A stretch of 64,000 nt of DNA from Hysterium pulicare CBS 123377 (taxonomy: Eukaryota; Ascomycota; Dothideomycetes; Hysteriales; Hysteriaceae). The notes beneath the pieces are model-generated. The model was not told the origin of the DNA, did no database searches, and saw only the letters and a list, made by a program, of their open reading frames with translations. Both the position numbers and the translations under genes were made by a program. The number at the start of each line of letters is the position of its first letter. Position 1 is the stretch's first letter. This document shows, one piece after another, positions 1 through 11,790 of the stretch. Location of the stretch: assembly GCA_000467715.1 (NCBI GenBank), contig AJFK01000464.1, positions 119,475 through 183,474 on the forward strand, in the 5' to 3' direction.

Positions 1-739
1 AGTTCCGATGCGATACAGGGCCGTGTTGATTGCGTAATTGTTCCTCCTCGGCTTTTTCAGCCATCATGTCCTCAGCCTCTGCATCGAGCATAGCGTCCGC
101 CAGATTTGAAGAATTTCTTGGAGCTTGCGCCATATGTGAGAAAGGCGTGATCTTTCCGGTTCTGATCAAGAAATCTCGGCGACTCTCGTTCGGAAGAGGC
201 TTGTTGATACCTGCACCAGCTTCTTCATCTTCCCCATACTGGGCTTTGTGTCTTTCTTCGATGCGCTTCTGTATCTGATCCAGGTCTTCCTCCAAAGCAT
301 CAATCTTTGCCTCTGTGTCGGTGACCTCTTGACGAATTTTGTTCTTCACAGTCGAGACAGCGGGCATTGTTAGACGAATCTTCAGCCGGCTGAGTACTGT
401 CGTATATCTTTTGATGTCTATTTCAGTCTTTTCCATGCGCTTCTTGTCTCGTTCGTTCGCTTGCTCAGTCAAAAGCTGATCGGCCTGTCGACCAATATCT
501 CGTTCAAGGTCATCTTGGTCTCGGACAGCGGTGGCAAGAAAGCTGAGACGAGTCTGCTCGTCCGCATCTTCGTCATAATGATTCTCTTCCGCAGAAATTC
601 GTTGTTTTGCGACTGCAGCTTGTTCCTGGCCTTCATTTACGGTATCTTTGGGGTGATTTGCGCCCGCATCGAGTTCTGAGGTGATCGCATTTTCGCTCAT
701 AGTCGGAGAGTCTGAAGCTGTGTCGCCAGAGTCGAGCAT
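1..739 (-). CDS. RAD26: Rad26/CSB-type (ERCC6) DNA repair ATPase, N-terminal part
   Basis: The reading frame opens at 739 and stays open off the left edge, giving about 246 residues. It is acidic and charged (likely coiled coil around residues 60-150) and then carries LPNESRRDFLIRTGKITPF. That resembles the conserved block near the N-terminus of CSB/Rad26/Rhp26 (human CSB has LIRTGEMTPF), described there as an autoinhibitory latch ahead of the Swi2/Snf2 ATPase. In that family the protein is a DNA-dependent ATPase that works with stalled RNA polymerase II in transcription-coupled repair. The helicase domain itself would lie beyond the window, so the call rests on this block plus the acidic coiled-coil leader. 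A second in-frame ATG lies at 700. No intron is visible in this part. Confidence 0.72.
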   Translation of the reverse strand, partial: MLDSGDTASDSPTMSENAITSELDAGANHPKDTVNEGQEQAAVAKQRISAEENHYDEDADEQTRLSFLATAVRDQDDLERDIGRQADQLLTEQANERDKKRMEKTEIDIKRYTTVLSRLKIRLTMPAVSTVKNKIRQEVTDTEAKIDALEEDLDQIQKRIEERHKAQYGEDEEAGAGINKPLPNESRRDFLIRTGKITPFSHMAQAPRNSSNLADAMLDAEAEDMMAEKAEEEQLRNQHGPVSHRN

Positions 740-2400
740 GTTAAATTACGGTATCATACGAAGGGAAGGTAGAAGATAAGAGTAAGGTTTGTCTGATGGC
801 AGAAGCGCGACGTAGGACAGCGCTGCCTGCTAGTGGAATATACGCTATACAGTCAAGACCGCATTCAAGTGGTTGGGAAGTCAGAGCGGTCATGCATCGG
901 TGCGCATATTAGGGAAACGTTGCGTAGTGAAGAGACTGTTCGGTTGAAGAGGAGTGCGGTGGGAGAAGAAGTCACGGCGCGAGTGACTCGAAATTTATTT
1001 AGGCAGTGAAGTGAAGCCTTTCATTTTCAATGACGCTGGTCGGGGAATCTTCGGCTCCTCCCCGCCCTGAACGTAATCACGTGAGAGCGTTGGCGCGTCT
1101 GAGCTTCAGCCACAATAACAGCCTCTTCTCGTCTCTCCTTCTTGATCCCCAAGCTAAATCACAGCTATTCTATATTCTGCAGATATCCAAGGTGGAGACT
1201 CTCCCCAGATAAGCCCAGAGACCGAGGAGAGAGTGGGCGATGTGACCTGGGACAATTAGCCTTTTTGCATGCAGAACCAAGAGCAAACAAACAGGAAGCC
1301 GTCGCAGAGCTCAAATAGCTCAATATACAAAGACAGGCTTGGTATTGATAAGCACATATACTGTCCAGGGGCCATAACTGTAATTCACTCTGCGCAGAGG
1401 ATCTCTACTGATACCAGGAAGCTTCACACACCACCCGCGTCAACCCGACATTAGCCTCATGGTTTGTCCAGAAGCGAGCACTGCATGTAGTTGTATTCTG
1501 CGAGAGGCAATCAAATGGAGTCACAATTGCTGACGCAGATACCGTGGTCGAGTCAGACTTGGCCTCCTAAATCTAGTAATCCGGTGAGGTTTGAATCCTT
1601 GCCTGATTTTTCGGTAAAGTCTCAAACGTTTCTACCATCTTTGGTATTCTCTTTCGGTCGGCGCGTGAGTTTCATTATCCCAATGTCGTCGCAAAACAGT
1701 CTAAAATCTGTATCGGAGGATAAGCCGCTTTCATGAAGACCGGGCTGAATGTTTGCGCCGGTTCGGCCAGAGTTTGGATAGTGGTGTTTTGGGTTGTTAG
1801 AACGGACAAGTCGGGATATCACGATTATACCCGTTGGGTTTAGAGGATTTCCTCTACATCTACCGGGACATGAACAACACTGAGAAGATGCATGCAGTTG
1901 TCAGATTCTTCTGCATTTGTCTGTCAGCAAGTTCACCGCCATTTCTTTATTCCAATAAGAGAACATAGGGATTTATATCCATATCTGGGATGAAAGACAC
2001 ATATTCGTGTGGGCATTTGCTTGTTCGGGAAGGACCCAGGGCTCCATCAGTAGAATTGACTACCTCGACAGGGCGTGCAGGGGTAAAGTTGCATCAAGCA
2101 AAACTGCAATGCGATGCAATACCCCACTTCATACCGGCTACGTGGCTCCTGATTCAACAGATGGTTTTCTATTATACAGGGAGACTGCCGAAGCAATTTA
2201 TTCGATTCTAGGGATATGTCAGCCCTAAGTTAATTCATGGTACCATACCCTTGCAAAACCGAGCTTTGGGTAACGGAATCGGCAAAAGTATCTGAATGAG
2301 AAGGCCGGCAATGGTCAGACATGAATGGATAGGCAAGTATATCAGAGCAGAGAGTCGCCTCTCCTAAGCGCGATTCACACAGTTCAACCCAATTTACACC
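740..2400. other. Gene-free stretch upstream of two divergent genes
   Basis: About 1.66 kb between the divergently transcribed Rad26-like gene and the adenylating enzyme. It holds only short open frames with no recognisable composition or domain. It presumably contains both promoters. Apart from a TCACGTGA palindrome at 1077-1084 I see no repeat or RNA gene. Confidence 0.6.
1077..1084. promoter_or_regulatory. TCACGTGA palindrome (E-box/CBF1-like)
   Basis: A perfect 8-bp palindrome with a CACGTG core, 338 bp upstream of the Rad26-like start codon. CACGTG is the core of bHLH (Cbf1/Pho4-type) sites. A single 8-mer is weak evidence, so this is only a candidate site. Confidence 0.3.
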
Positions 2401-4239
2401 ATGGGATCGATTCCTTTGAGTCAAAACTACGGCGAAAGACTTTTGGTTAATGTTATCGATGAAAAAGCGGAATGGTTAGCTAACCATACATTTATGCGCT
2501 ACGCCGGATCAGATTGGGAAGAGAATGGATACCGCACTATCACTTGGAAGCAATTTGCCGACTCAATCAACAAGACCGCTTACTGGCTGGACCAAAAGCT
2601 GGGGAAGTCTAGTGACAATGACACTATCGCATATCTGGGACCAAACGACCCGAGATATGCTATGCTGATGCCGGCGGTGATCAAGACCAATAGGAAGGTG
2701 AACAACCCGAACCCCCAATGTTTTATCTGCTGAGAAATCGAATCTCGTTATTGGTATATATGAAAAGCTAACTACAGGATCACAGCTGTTAATTCCTGAT
2801 GGTCGTATTACAAAAGAGGGCTTTCAGAGCTTAATCGCCAATACCGGGTGCGTGGCGTGGCTGTATGCAGAGGGCGGGGAGGAACAATTGCACGGGCTCG
2901 GAATCAAGGAGACTGGAACTAGGTCACTCCAAGTTCCGCCCCTTGACTGGTTTCTCGAAGCTGAAAGAATGAAGCACTACCCCTATACAAAGACATACGA
3001 GGAGGCCAGATCCGATGTAGTAGTCATTATCCACACTTCTGGAACGACGGGTAAGCATTCATGTGGTCATAGCCCCAAATTATTCACTGATCGATGGACT
3101 TAGGTATACCAAAACCCATCCACCACGTTAATGCCTGGTACAATATAATTGACGCCTACAACGCCCTTTCGAGAAAACACTATCCGCGCAGCATTACGTT
3201 TGACACATGGAGAGGGAAGGTAGGATTTGTTCCATGCCCACCTCAATGGGTCGCCGGTATTATATTATTCATCATTGCTCCCGTCTTTCTTGATACAACA
3301 GCCGTTATACTGCCCTCAGATCTTCCTGCCGAACCCACAAATGCAGAGGTCGCCAAAATTCTCAAAGGAAACCGAGTAGACGGGATAATTAGCCCTCCAC
3401 ACTTGATCGCTCAGTTATACAACGACCCAGAAACCCAGCCCCTTTTGAAAGCTCTGGATCACGTAGTATATCTTGGCGCTCCTCTTGAAAAGGCAATCGG
3501 AGATGACCTCACCCAACACGTAAAGCTAACCTCAGTCATCGGCTCGACGGAAACAGGACTTCAAATCTCTTTTCTTCCGGCCGACCGTCAGAACTGGATG
3601 ACCCACGACTATTGCCCCGAGTTCGGTAGCCGCTTTGAACGGATCCCTGGATCTGGCACTGCACTCGACGGTTCCGATGACCTATACGAACTCATCCACG
3701 ACCGGCCTGCCGACGGAAAGCCGAATATCTTCCAGGCCGCTTGGTGGAACCCCAGCCACAAAGATCAAGACATGGTAGAGACTAAGGAGCTTTACACTCC
3801 AGTGAAGGATTCCGACGGTCGCACCAGATGGCAATTCGTAACTAGAAAGGATGATTTCACGAAGCTGAGTTGGCTAGCGAAGTTCCATGCTCAAGACATC
3901 GAGATTAAGATCAAACAGCACCCGGCTGTGCGTGCTGTTATGGTCGGTGGAGACGGCAGACCCGTACCGTTCGTCATCATTGACTGGAAAGAAGGGGTTA
4001 TGGAGGAGAAGAACCGTGATGAGTTATTGGATGAGATTTACAATTCAGTCATTGAAGAAGTGGATAAGCAGAATGTGGAGGAGCTTCGGATCCCAAGGGA
4101 GACCGTGATCCTGACTAAAAAGGAGAAGCCGTTTAAATTTAGTAATAAGATGTTGGTGGTTAGGAGGGAGGTGGAGAAGGATTACCATGGCGAGATCGAG
4201 GAAGCTTACGCGAAGTTCGAAGCTTTGAAGAAGGCTTGA
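2401..4239 (+). CDS. Stand-alone adenylate-forming enzyme (NRPS-like A domain, no carrier or reductase domain)
   Basis: Spliced model: 2401-2697, 2786-3050, 3104-4239, giving 565 residues. Splicing recreates the ATP-loop motif TSGTTGIPKP at residues 183-192, which supports the second intron. A SVIGSTETG block (about 331-339) matches motif A5, and RKDDFTKLSW (about 435) matches the motif A8 region. The family activates a carboxylic acid as its acyl-AMP. Fungal aminoadipate-reductase-like proteins normally continue into a phosphopantetheine carrier and a thioester reductase. Here the frame stops right after the small C-terminal subdomain, which has lysines near KKEKPFKFSNK that could be the A10 lysine. 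The substrate cannot be read from the sequence. The first intron acceptor was placed at the second CAG because the first leads to a stop. No tailoring genes lie beside it. Confidence 0.85.
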
Positions 4240-4750
4240 AACAGGAGCTGTTTACTATTGTTGCCGTATGATAAGATGAACCATCACTTATTCCATAACT
4301 TTTTCCAAGAGATTCTTTATCCAAAATACAAGTAAGCCCTTAACGTAGTCAAACAGCTAATGGAGGATCCCCACTCAGGCTGAGTGACTTCACTTAATTG
4401 CTAGCACACGTGCCTTAACGCTCATTGGCTCTCCATTAGGTCTGGCTAGCACCCAGCGTCTTTGCAAGAGGTCACTGGATTAGGCAGTTTGTTTGATAAA
4501 GGTGAGGCGGCGGTGACAATTGTTCAAAGCGGGTACGGTGTGCAAGGCACGTGGGACTACATCGGGGTGAGTGAAATGAATATCTCTCGCTAGAACATGA
4601 TTTAGACAACGTGAGGAAGGCACAAACCCGCTATATAGGCAACCGGTCGGCAACATCTCATCGGTGAACAAACAAAAATTACTGGCAGCTCCTTCCGCCG
4701 GCAACAAAAAGGATACTTGCAACAACAATTCCATGTCTCACCCGGACTAA
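4240..4750. other. Gene-free stretch
   Basis: About 0.5 kb between the adenylating enzyme and a small hypothetical gene. The overlapping open frames here look like chance. It probably contains the terminator of one gene and the promoter of the next. Confidence 0.5.
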
Positions 4751-5188
4751 ATGGACCCGCAACACAGTCAGCAAGAAACCTCCACAGATGCTCAATCAAT
4801 GGCGACTAACTTCTACACAACTCCATCCGAACTCAAACAGAACCTCAACCTCGTCTCTCAAAATCTCGAGCGCTATTCCCAGAGTCAAAATGCGTCTCAT
4901 CATTCTCTCGAAAGTTGTCCTCGGGAAGAAGAAAGCGATGTCAACGCCGCCCCTTCGCAGTTCCTTGTGAGGCACTACTCGGCTTCGAAGGATCCGCAGA
5001 GGGACTCTACGAGTTTGGATGGTGGTGTTGAGAAGCGGAAGGATGAAGATGATGAGGTGTTAAGTCGGTTTCAAGTGAAGGGTGAAGAGATGTTGGGGAG
5101 GGGAGGGATGGGGTTGAGGAGACCGAGTGAGATTCAGCTGGTGCAGATGACGAAGACGGTGGAGAGTAAGAAGCGATGGTCGAGATAA
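4751..5188 (+). CDS. Small hydrophilic hypothetical protein
   Basis: An uninterrupted 145-codon frame starting at an ATG. The product is polar and rich in Ser, Gln and Glu, with no signal peptide or membrane segment, and a charged stretch (GVEKRKDEDDEVLSRFQVKG) near residues 96-115. Codon use looks coding, with frequent wobble C/G. I do not recognise a family. It lies tail to tail with the DJ-1-like gene (about 210 bp between stop codons). A chance frame is possible, but length and composition favour a real gene. Confidence 0.55.
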   Translation: MDPQHSQQETSTDAQSMATNFYTTPSELKQNLNLVSQNLERYSQSQNASHHSLESCPREEESDVNAAPSQFLVRHYSASKDPQRDSTSLDGGVEKRKDEDDEVLSRFQVKGEEMLGRGGMGLRRPSEIQLVQMTKTVESKKRWSR

Positions 5189-5397
5189 CTGGGTTATGGC
5201 TCTGGTATTGGCTCTGGTAGATAATGGAGGATGCGAAAAATGGTATTTTTCAGAATGGAAAAGGAAGGGAGGGTATAAGGTACTAAACAACATGCGAGGA
5301 AGGCCATTACTTTTTGGTATTCTAATTACATAGAAAGTTGCTCAGAGTTACGGTTATGCCCTGAGGTCTTATGTACTAGCTCTTCACTTCTAAGCCT

Positions 5398-6168
5398 TTA
5401 GACAGAGGCGCTATGAAAGTCGGGCACCGGTCCGTCATAATACTGACCATGAGTATTCGAATCCAAATCTATAAGGCTCAATCCCATCAACTTGACGAGC
5501 GTCTCGTTGAAATTCTGGAGGCAGTAAGCTGCCATCATGTCGATACCTAAAGAAGAAGCGCAGTGTCAGCACTGTGCAACAACTGGCAAGAAATAAACTG
5601 GCAGATCGAGACAAGAGAACTCACCACAGCCCGCTCCACCCGCCGTCCAGATCTTCGCTCCCTCATGAACGCCCTCCTCAACAACCCATCTTTGGTCCTG
5701 CCATTCTACATTGGGAAACAAAGCCCTTGCCATACCCAAAAGAACTCTATTCGTAGTAGCCTTCTTCCCATCCAACACCCCACTACCAGCCAACCACATA
5801 GCCCCCGTACAAGTCGTCATAACCACCTTCGTCTGCTTAGTAGCCTCCTTCAAATACGCCAAGCTCGTTTCCGGGACTTTAGTAGGTGCTGGTCCACCAA
5901 GGACCAGCATGTCCAAATCACGAGGAGCATTCTCGTACGTATGCGTAGGTATAGCGTGCATTGAGGGCGTCATGAACGCCGGCTCGAGAGACGAGGATAT
6001 GTAGAGGAACTCCATTGGTGTAGCTACGGAGAGAAACTTGGCGAAGTCGGGTCTGGCTTCTGCGATTGTGGCGATGTATTCGGTGGAGAGGTTACCGAGG
6101 ATGTCGATGCAGGCTATGTCGGCCATTTGGATGCCTTCTAGCATTACGCCTATGCGGAGGGGTGTCAT
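5398..6168 (-). CDS. DJ-1/PfpI family protein
   Basis: Two exons, 6168-5625 and 5546-5398 (intron with GTGAGT donor and TTTAG acceptor), coding 230 residues. The N-terminus (LRIGVMLEGIQMADIACID) and the central VVMTTCTGAMWLAGSGVLDG give the class I glutamine-amidotransferase-like fold of the DJ-1/PfpI superfamily, with the nucleophile-elbow cysteine at about residue 120. Members include glyoxalase III-like, chaperone-like and isonitrile hydratase-like proteins; the exact activity cannot be assigned. ATG 6168 leads directly into the first beta strand. The second exon supplies the C-terminal helix ending HSASV. No signal peptide, so probably cytosolic. Confidence 0.85.
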
Positions 6169-7430
6169 TGTTGCTAGCGGGAATTGAGGAAGAATGAATT
6201 CAATATCAGATTAGCAGAATGAAAGAAAAGTGTAGGGTGTGATGTCGGATTTCATCTTGTTGGACCTAATTCTTTTATATAACTTGCTTGATGCCTCAAA
6301 ATCGCGGAACGGGTTCAAGACTCTCCCGTTTCCGTTCGCTACTCTCAATGGCGTTCCTAAGACAGGTAATACATCTTTCTCACTGATCCTTCTCTTCTCA
6401 GAAGAGATGTTAGTGTCTTAGATACGCGTAATGCCGGAGATGCCTCTTACAAAGAGCTCAACTATGCGCTGTTAAAGATACCTTGTCGACCAATCAGAGC
6501 ATTGGATATCTAGTTACCTGGATTGTCGGGTGCACGAGTCAACGCGGTCCAGCCGCAAACCCGAACAGTGGTCCGACAAGCTCTAAAGCCGTATAGCAAC
6601 TCCAAGTTGTCGTAGTCTTCGCGGTGTAGTCGAGTAGCCTGCCCAGCGGACGAGCTGATTTCTAGATACCGGTCGCTTACACACTCGGCATGGTGCCAGC
6701 AGGACGCTTGACTTGGACTCTGGAAACAATACACGGGATGCTTTGCCTAAGTTAATGGCCCTTGCAATTGTTCTTAGATCAAGATAGAAGGAAATAGAAT
6801 TCCGTGAAAGAACCCACGCAAGCGAACATGACTAGAAAAGCTTCGGACATAATCCTGGGAGCGCCGACCTGCCCGAAGGCAAATGAATGACCTTGAGACT
6901 AAATACGGAGGACTGTGATGAGCCTTGCTATCCGCGCACGTAGCAAAGCAAGTCGCAAGAAGCACATCCTTGAGACTTAAGCAAACTCAAGGTCGTAAGG
7001 CCAAGGAGGTTTGCTGAGATTCAGGATACAGATATATTGAGCTAGCCTGTTTTGGCCTGGTACTTCCTCTCATCCCGAAGTGGTCTCTCGACAACCTGGA
7101 AACGCTCATCAGAACAGGGACTCCATCATCGGAGTGGAGTTTGTACCTGTTCCATCAAGGTCCATTTTTCTCCCTGTCGATCAGCGTTCCCCGCAAACTT
7201 TCCCCACGATCTAAACCGGTGGAACCTCGGTTTCCTCGTCATCTCGGTGTCCTTCCTACCGAATAAAATAGAGTTTTGAGAACGGCAGTTAAGCATTGAG
7301 AACGGCAATTGAGCATGGCATATATGTTTCTTCGTCTCGTGGCTTTGCTAAAACTTCAGAAACTTGACATAACCATGAGCGGCAGCTATGAGGGTTCAGT
7401 CTCCGCAGCTCTTACTCACCTCCGACCATA
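6169..7430. other. Gene-free stretch upstream of two divergent loci
   Basis: About 1.26 kb between the DJ-1-like gene and the rhamnosidase pseudogene. Only short unconvincing frames on both strands. Two near copies of 'GAGAACGGCA(G/A)TT' lie close together at about 7278-7310. Nothing else stands out. Confidence 0.5.
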
Positions 7431-9666
7431 ATGCAGTTTTCTTTTCTCCTCTACGTCCTGGTCTTGTTCCCGTTTGCTTTAGGCATTCCATACGATCAAT
7501 ATATACTTGCACCAAGTTCCCGAACTATAAACCCAGTCTCAATACACGGTGACATATATGGAACCGTTAGCAATGCTGAAAGTCTCACCGATGCTCAATC
7601 CGGTAGCGCTGTTTTCCAGGACGTCTCTAGCGTGACTTATGACTACGGGAAGAACATCGCAGGCGTAGTGTCTTTGAAAATTGGATCCGTGTCAGACTCT
7701 ACTCAATATATCGGCGTCACGTTCTCGGAAAGCTCGCTCTGGGTCTCTAACAAGTCATGTGATGCGACCGCGGCCGCTGGCAAGGATGAAACACTGTGGT
7801 TTAAGGCCATTACGCCAGGAACCTACACAGCTCCTAGAGATAAGGAGAGAGGAGGATTTCGATATCTTACGGTTGTCCACAACACGACAGGAAGTGTGGA
7901 GGTTACGGGCGTGGAGACCTATTTCACAGCTATGCCTCATTATGCTGAGGATGCTCTGCAAAACTATACAGAATAGTTCCATTCGGATGGTAGGCGCTGA
8001 GTCAAAGATGTGAAAAATCCGCTAAAGTCTACTCAGACGAGTTGCTAAACCGTATTTGGTATGCTGGTGCATATACAAACCAGCTCTGTACTATTGATCC
8101 AAAGCACGGAAACGCCCAGATACATCTAGGACAAATCAACGCTTCAATCTCCGATGCTACTAATGTAACCTGGTATTATAGCTATACGATAACCAATGGC
8201 ACATCATGCCTAGTCGATGGTGCGAAAAGGGATCGATTAGTATGGGCGGGAGGTAGGGAGCTACTTTACTTTGCAATGTCATCTTACTAACCCCACGCAG
8301 ATATGTCGATTGCAATTCCAGGTATTGTGGTAACCACAAACGACATAATCAGTGTCCAGAATTCGATCAACTCCCTTTTCGCCATCCAAAATCTGACCAC
8401 TGGCCAACTGCCTTATGCCGGACGACCTTTCTTCTCTTTCTATTCTGCCACTTATCACCTGTATACCCTAATTGGCGTTGCTGATTATTATATGTATTCT
8501 GTACGTCATCGGTTCTTCGGTGAACTATAGTACGAGAACCTTACTGATGCCAGAATCAGGATGATATCGAGTACTTGAGCTCTCTATGGGATCAATACAA
8601 GCTTGCTCTCAACTTCTCGCTAGGGTTCATAGATGACAGCGGGATGATGAATGTGACATCATCTGCAGACTGGCTAAGGTTTGGGATGGGCGGTCATAAT
8701 ATTGAGGCATGTGACTTCTTTTATAACCCGTATTGGGATGGCTACTAACAAAGTTCTTCAGGCTAACTCCTTCTTCTACTACACGATCAACCAAGCCATA
8801 ATATTAGCCACAGCACTCAACGACACCAACGTCATCTCGTCCTGGCAAACCACCGCCGAAAGCATCAAAGCATCCGCGAACCGTCTGCTATGGAACAATA
8901 CAGCAGGCATGTACCACGACAACGAGACTACGACTCTCATGCCTCAAGACGGCAATAGCTGGGCCGTAGTCGCCAACATCACTCTCAATTCCTCCCAGAT
9001 CGACTCCATCAGCTCCAACCTCGCTAAGCGCTGGACACCCTACGGTGCCCCAGCACTCGAAGCCGACAACGCTATCTCCCATTTATATCTGGCTTTGAGC
9101 TCCAAGCGCACTTTTTGGCTTCGAATGCATCTGCGGCGCTGGACCTTATGAGGCTTGAGTTGGGCTTCATGCTTGATGACCCACGCATGACCAACTCGAC
9201 GTTCATTGAAGGGTACGATGCTTCTGGGGAACTTCATTATGCGCCATACTTAAACGATGCGAGTATTAGCTTTGCGCATGGCTGGGCCACGTGACCGACT
9301 TCCTCCTTAACTTTCTTCGTGGCGGGCATACACCTTCTCAGTGCGGGCGGTCGGACTTGGCAGATCGCTCCCGCACTGGGAGATCTGAAGTTCGTTGATG
9401 CTGGGTTCTGTATTAGCTCAGGGTTCTTCTCGGCGAAGACGCAGCTTGATGCGGACGGTGGCCTGCAGATGGATTTTGAGGCTCCCGAAGGAACGATGGG
9501 AGAGGTTAAGGTGCCTCCGCTAAGTTGCGAAGGAAAGCTCGTGCTTCATGAAGTCAATGGGGCTTGTGATGATGTTACGGTGGATGTTGCTGCTGAGAAT
9601 GTTGGGTCGATAAGCATTGCGGGTGTTCAGGGTGGGAGTTGGCAGCTTAGGTTTACTTGTGGATAG
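7431..9666 (+). pseudogene. Broken alpha-L-rhamnosidase-like gene (GH78, six-hairpin glycosidase)
   Basis: Five exons can be traced: 7431-7989, 8037-8252, 8301-8500, 8560-8706, 8762-9666, corresponding to an ancestral protein of about 675 residues with an N-terminal signal peptide (MQFSFLLYVLVLFPFALG). The core shows DGAKRDRLVWAGD, a hallmark of GH78-type (alpha/alpha)6 enzymes, and a C-terminal beta domain ending LRFTCG. The family releases terminal L-rhamnose from plant glycans and glycosides outside the cell. Three lesions break it: TAG at 7974-7976 where the frame otherwise continues cleanly across the next intron; loss of one base near 9078, after which the homologous frame continues in another register; and TGA at about 9292-9294. 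Intron 4 has a GC donor (GAG|GCATGT). Non-coding drift seems modest, so inactivation looks recent. Sequencing error cannot explain all three easily. Confidence 0.85.
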
Positions 9667-10636
9667 AGGTGTTTTCTCAATGGTAAATGATTAAGAACAA
9701 ATGAGGAATTGATCAAACAATTAAGCTAGAAAGCACCTTCCTTATTTCTAATGCTTTCATGATAGTGAATATGAAAATGCAACCCGAATAGTGACACGGT
9801 TCTTGGAATATGGGCTAGTACAGAACCGACTAGATCAGGAGAACCCGGTTTGGCTTCCTCAACGTTCCCCAGACCTGCTCTTCTTCAATTCCACCAATTC
9901 CTGCCAACGTAACACTGTCACATCTATCGAAGCTGGACGTTTTCGCGATGTTTGCTTCAGATGGTAGCACTGGGGACTATATTCTGGAGATAAGGAGTGT
10001 GGCGATCTCGGAACCGTCGTTCGGATCGCTGGATGGGATGCCCGCAAGGAAGAAGCTTAAACCGGATCTGAGAAATCGGTGGTATGGAGAGGAAGAGTGA
10101 GGATGATTACCATGCTTTGAGAAAGAAGTTCAAAACATGGTAGTGGACAAGGATCGGGAAAGCTCTGCTTTCACCACTGGTCTCTGTATTTGACTCAATA
10201 TATGTGAGAGCTGTAGGACACATGTAAAGCTGAAAGTTGTCCTTGCTGCTAACGGTTACTGTTATATCGGGAATTCTATCTCAATTGTCATTTCACTAGT
10301 CTTTTCTTGCCATTCACGGGGTCATTTTCCACCGCTTCTTTCGAGAGTTCAATTTTTGGAACTGGGCTTGATGAGCCATCTGCTGTTGCCTGATTTCTAG
10401 ATGGTACGATACTGGTTTGATCAATTAGCACCCGAGCGGTGAGCAAGAGTGGTAAGTTCATTGAGTTTTGGTTTCACTCACCTTCACTGCTATGTTTGTC
10501 TTGGCACGAAGCGGGCCGGCTATTTTACCTTCGTTCCGACTTGATCTTCCGTTCCTCTTACACCACACCTCTGAAACTCATTCTTCAGAGTTAAAGAGAA
10601 TCCGAGTGTGACTACCATCTTCTGCAACCTTAAAAG
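9667..10636. other. Gene-free stretch
   Basis: About 0.97 kb. A 49-codon frame beginning at ATG 9949 is rich in charged residues but isolated and unrecognised, so I do not call it. The rest presumably holds the promoter of the next gene. Confidence 0.45.
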
Positions 10637-11360
10637 ATGGATTATCCATTGGAAAGCCTTTGGGACGACATGGAGGGGATGTATGCTAAGACCGAACTCG
10701 TCTACAGCAATGAGTGCTCCGATCTCCCACCAAATGCACCACTCAATCACATGCATATCATTGATACCGAGAAGTTCAACGGGAACACCAGCACAAGACG
10801 CATGAATCTTGGCGACGCCATTGCTACGGCGCTCTTCAAGCACAGCCCAACAACTCTGAAAGCGTTCCTTAATCCGGACGTCAAATCAGTCAAGTTCATA
10901 CGTGCGTCGATAGGAATGATGTCTACTGTCATTTGGCGTAAAGAGAATGAAGTCTTGGTAAGTCAGAAGCCCGGACAGCTGAGTCGTAAAGGAACAGAGA
11001 ATGCTGAATCTACTATTCCAGGCTGGATTCTACAAAGAGGAGAGCAATAAGAATGGCGAGAGAGTGTATGATTGGGATTTCTTTGCCAAATCGACTATGA
11101 CTTTCGATGGAAAGTGGGAGGTTACATTCGGGGCTCGTTCTTGTATCAGCCGCAACCAACTGGACAATTCACTCTGGCATGAGACGGGAGTGTTTGAGCT
11201 GAACTACAACCTCAAACCTCTCCTAGGGCCTCTTATTGAACATCTCGATCCGAAGATGCCCAAAGAGATCCGGTATTGCGAGACTAGGTTGGCGCAGGCT
11301 CTGATGCTGAACGCAGTATGGATGGATTACGCCGGCCCGGTCACGGTCACATTAACTTGA
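10637..11360 (+). CDS. Unknown protein, paralog of the next gene (copy 1)
   Basis: Two exons, 10637-10957 and 11022-11360 (phase-0 intron, GTAAGT donor, CCAG acceptor), coding 219 residues. No signal peptide or membrane segment and no family I recognise. It aligns with the downstream gene: NECSDLPPNAPLNHMHII here against DECPLLPASAPLDHPHVI there, then a region with AFLNPDVKSVKFIR against DFMNPQIRLFKMIR. Both have a phase-0 intron exactly after the residues NEVL, followed by a '(T/V)FDGKWEVTFGA'-like strand (there VDFTGRWKVYWAA). The shared intron position indicates tandem duplication followed by strong divergence. A later Trp/Tyr-containing C-terminus (NAVWMDYAGPVTV) parallels FIGWAIWRDEFGGRATW in the other copy. 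Confidence 0.75.
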
Positions 11361-11790
11361 TGACTGAATGACTTCATGAGAATAGGAAAGGATGTAATCA
11401 TCACTTCATCCCTTCTTCATCTGCACAAATTCCCATTGCTTTCTTCCAGCGAGATTGATCACACGGCTGGTGGTTTCATAGGGTTTACTTTCATTTCACA
11501 TACTTCCTGAGAATGGGCTCAGAATACTGGCCAATGATTTGACTCCAGGACAAATTAAATCTTTCAAATTTCATCTACCTTTCTCCCTTCTTTCTTTGCC
11601 TAATAGCTACTTTTCTCAAGTGAAGCGCTCTTGGACATGTGACCGAGTAAAAGTGGGGTACCTACTTGAGCGCGTTTCTGCCTTCACTTCACGACGCGTC
11701 TAAGCTCAAGTGGCTTGACCCCTTCGAACTTCTTTAAACTTCTTTTCTTCCTCGCCTTCCTTTCCTTTGTACATCTCACTTTAGACAACC
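11361..11790. other. Spacer between tandem paralogs
   Basis: About 430 bp with pyrimidine-rich tracts (for example around 11580-11600 and 11740-11770) just before the next ATG, as is common for fungal core promoters. No coding signal. Confidence 0.5.

Noticed and set aside
7681-8013. Alternative frame in the rhamnosidase locus as a separate small gene
   Set aside because: It overlaps the exon that encodes recognisable GH78 sequence in another frame.
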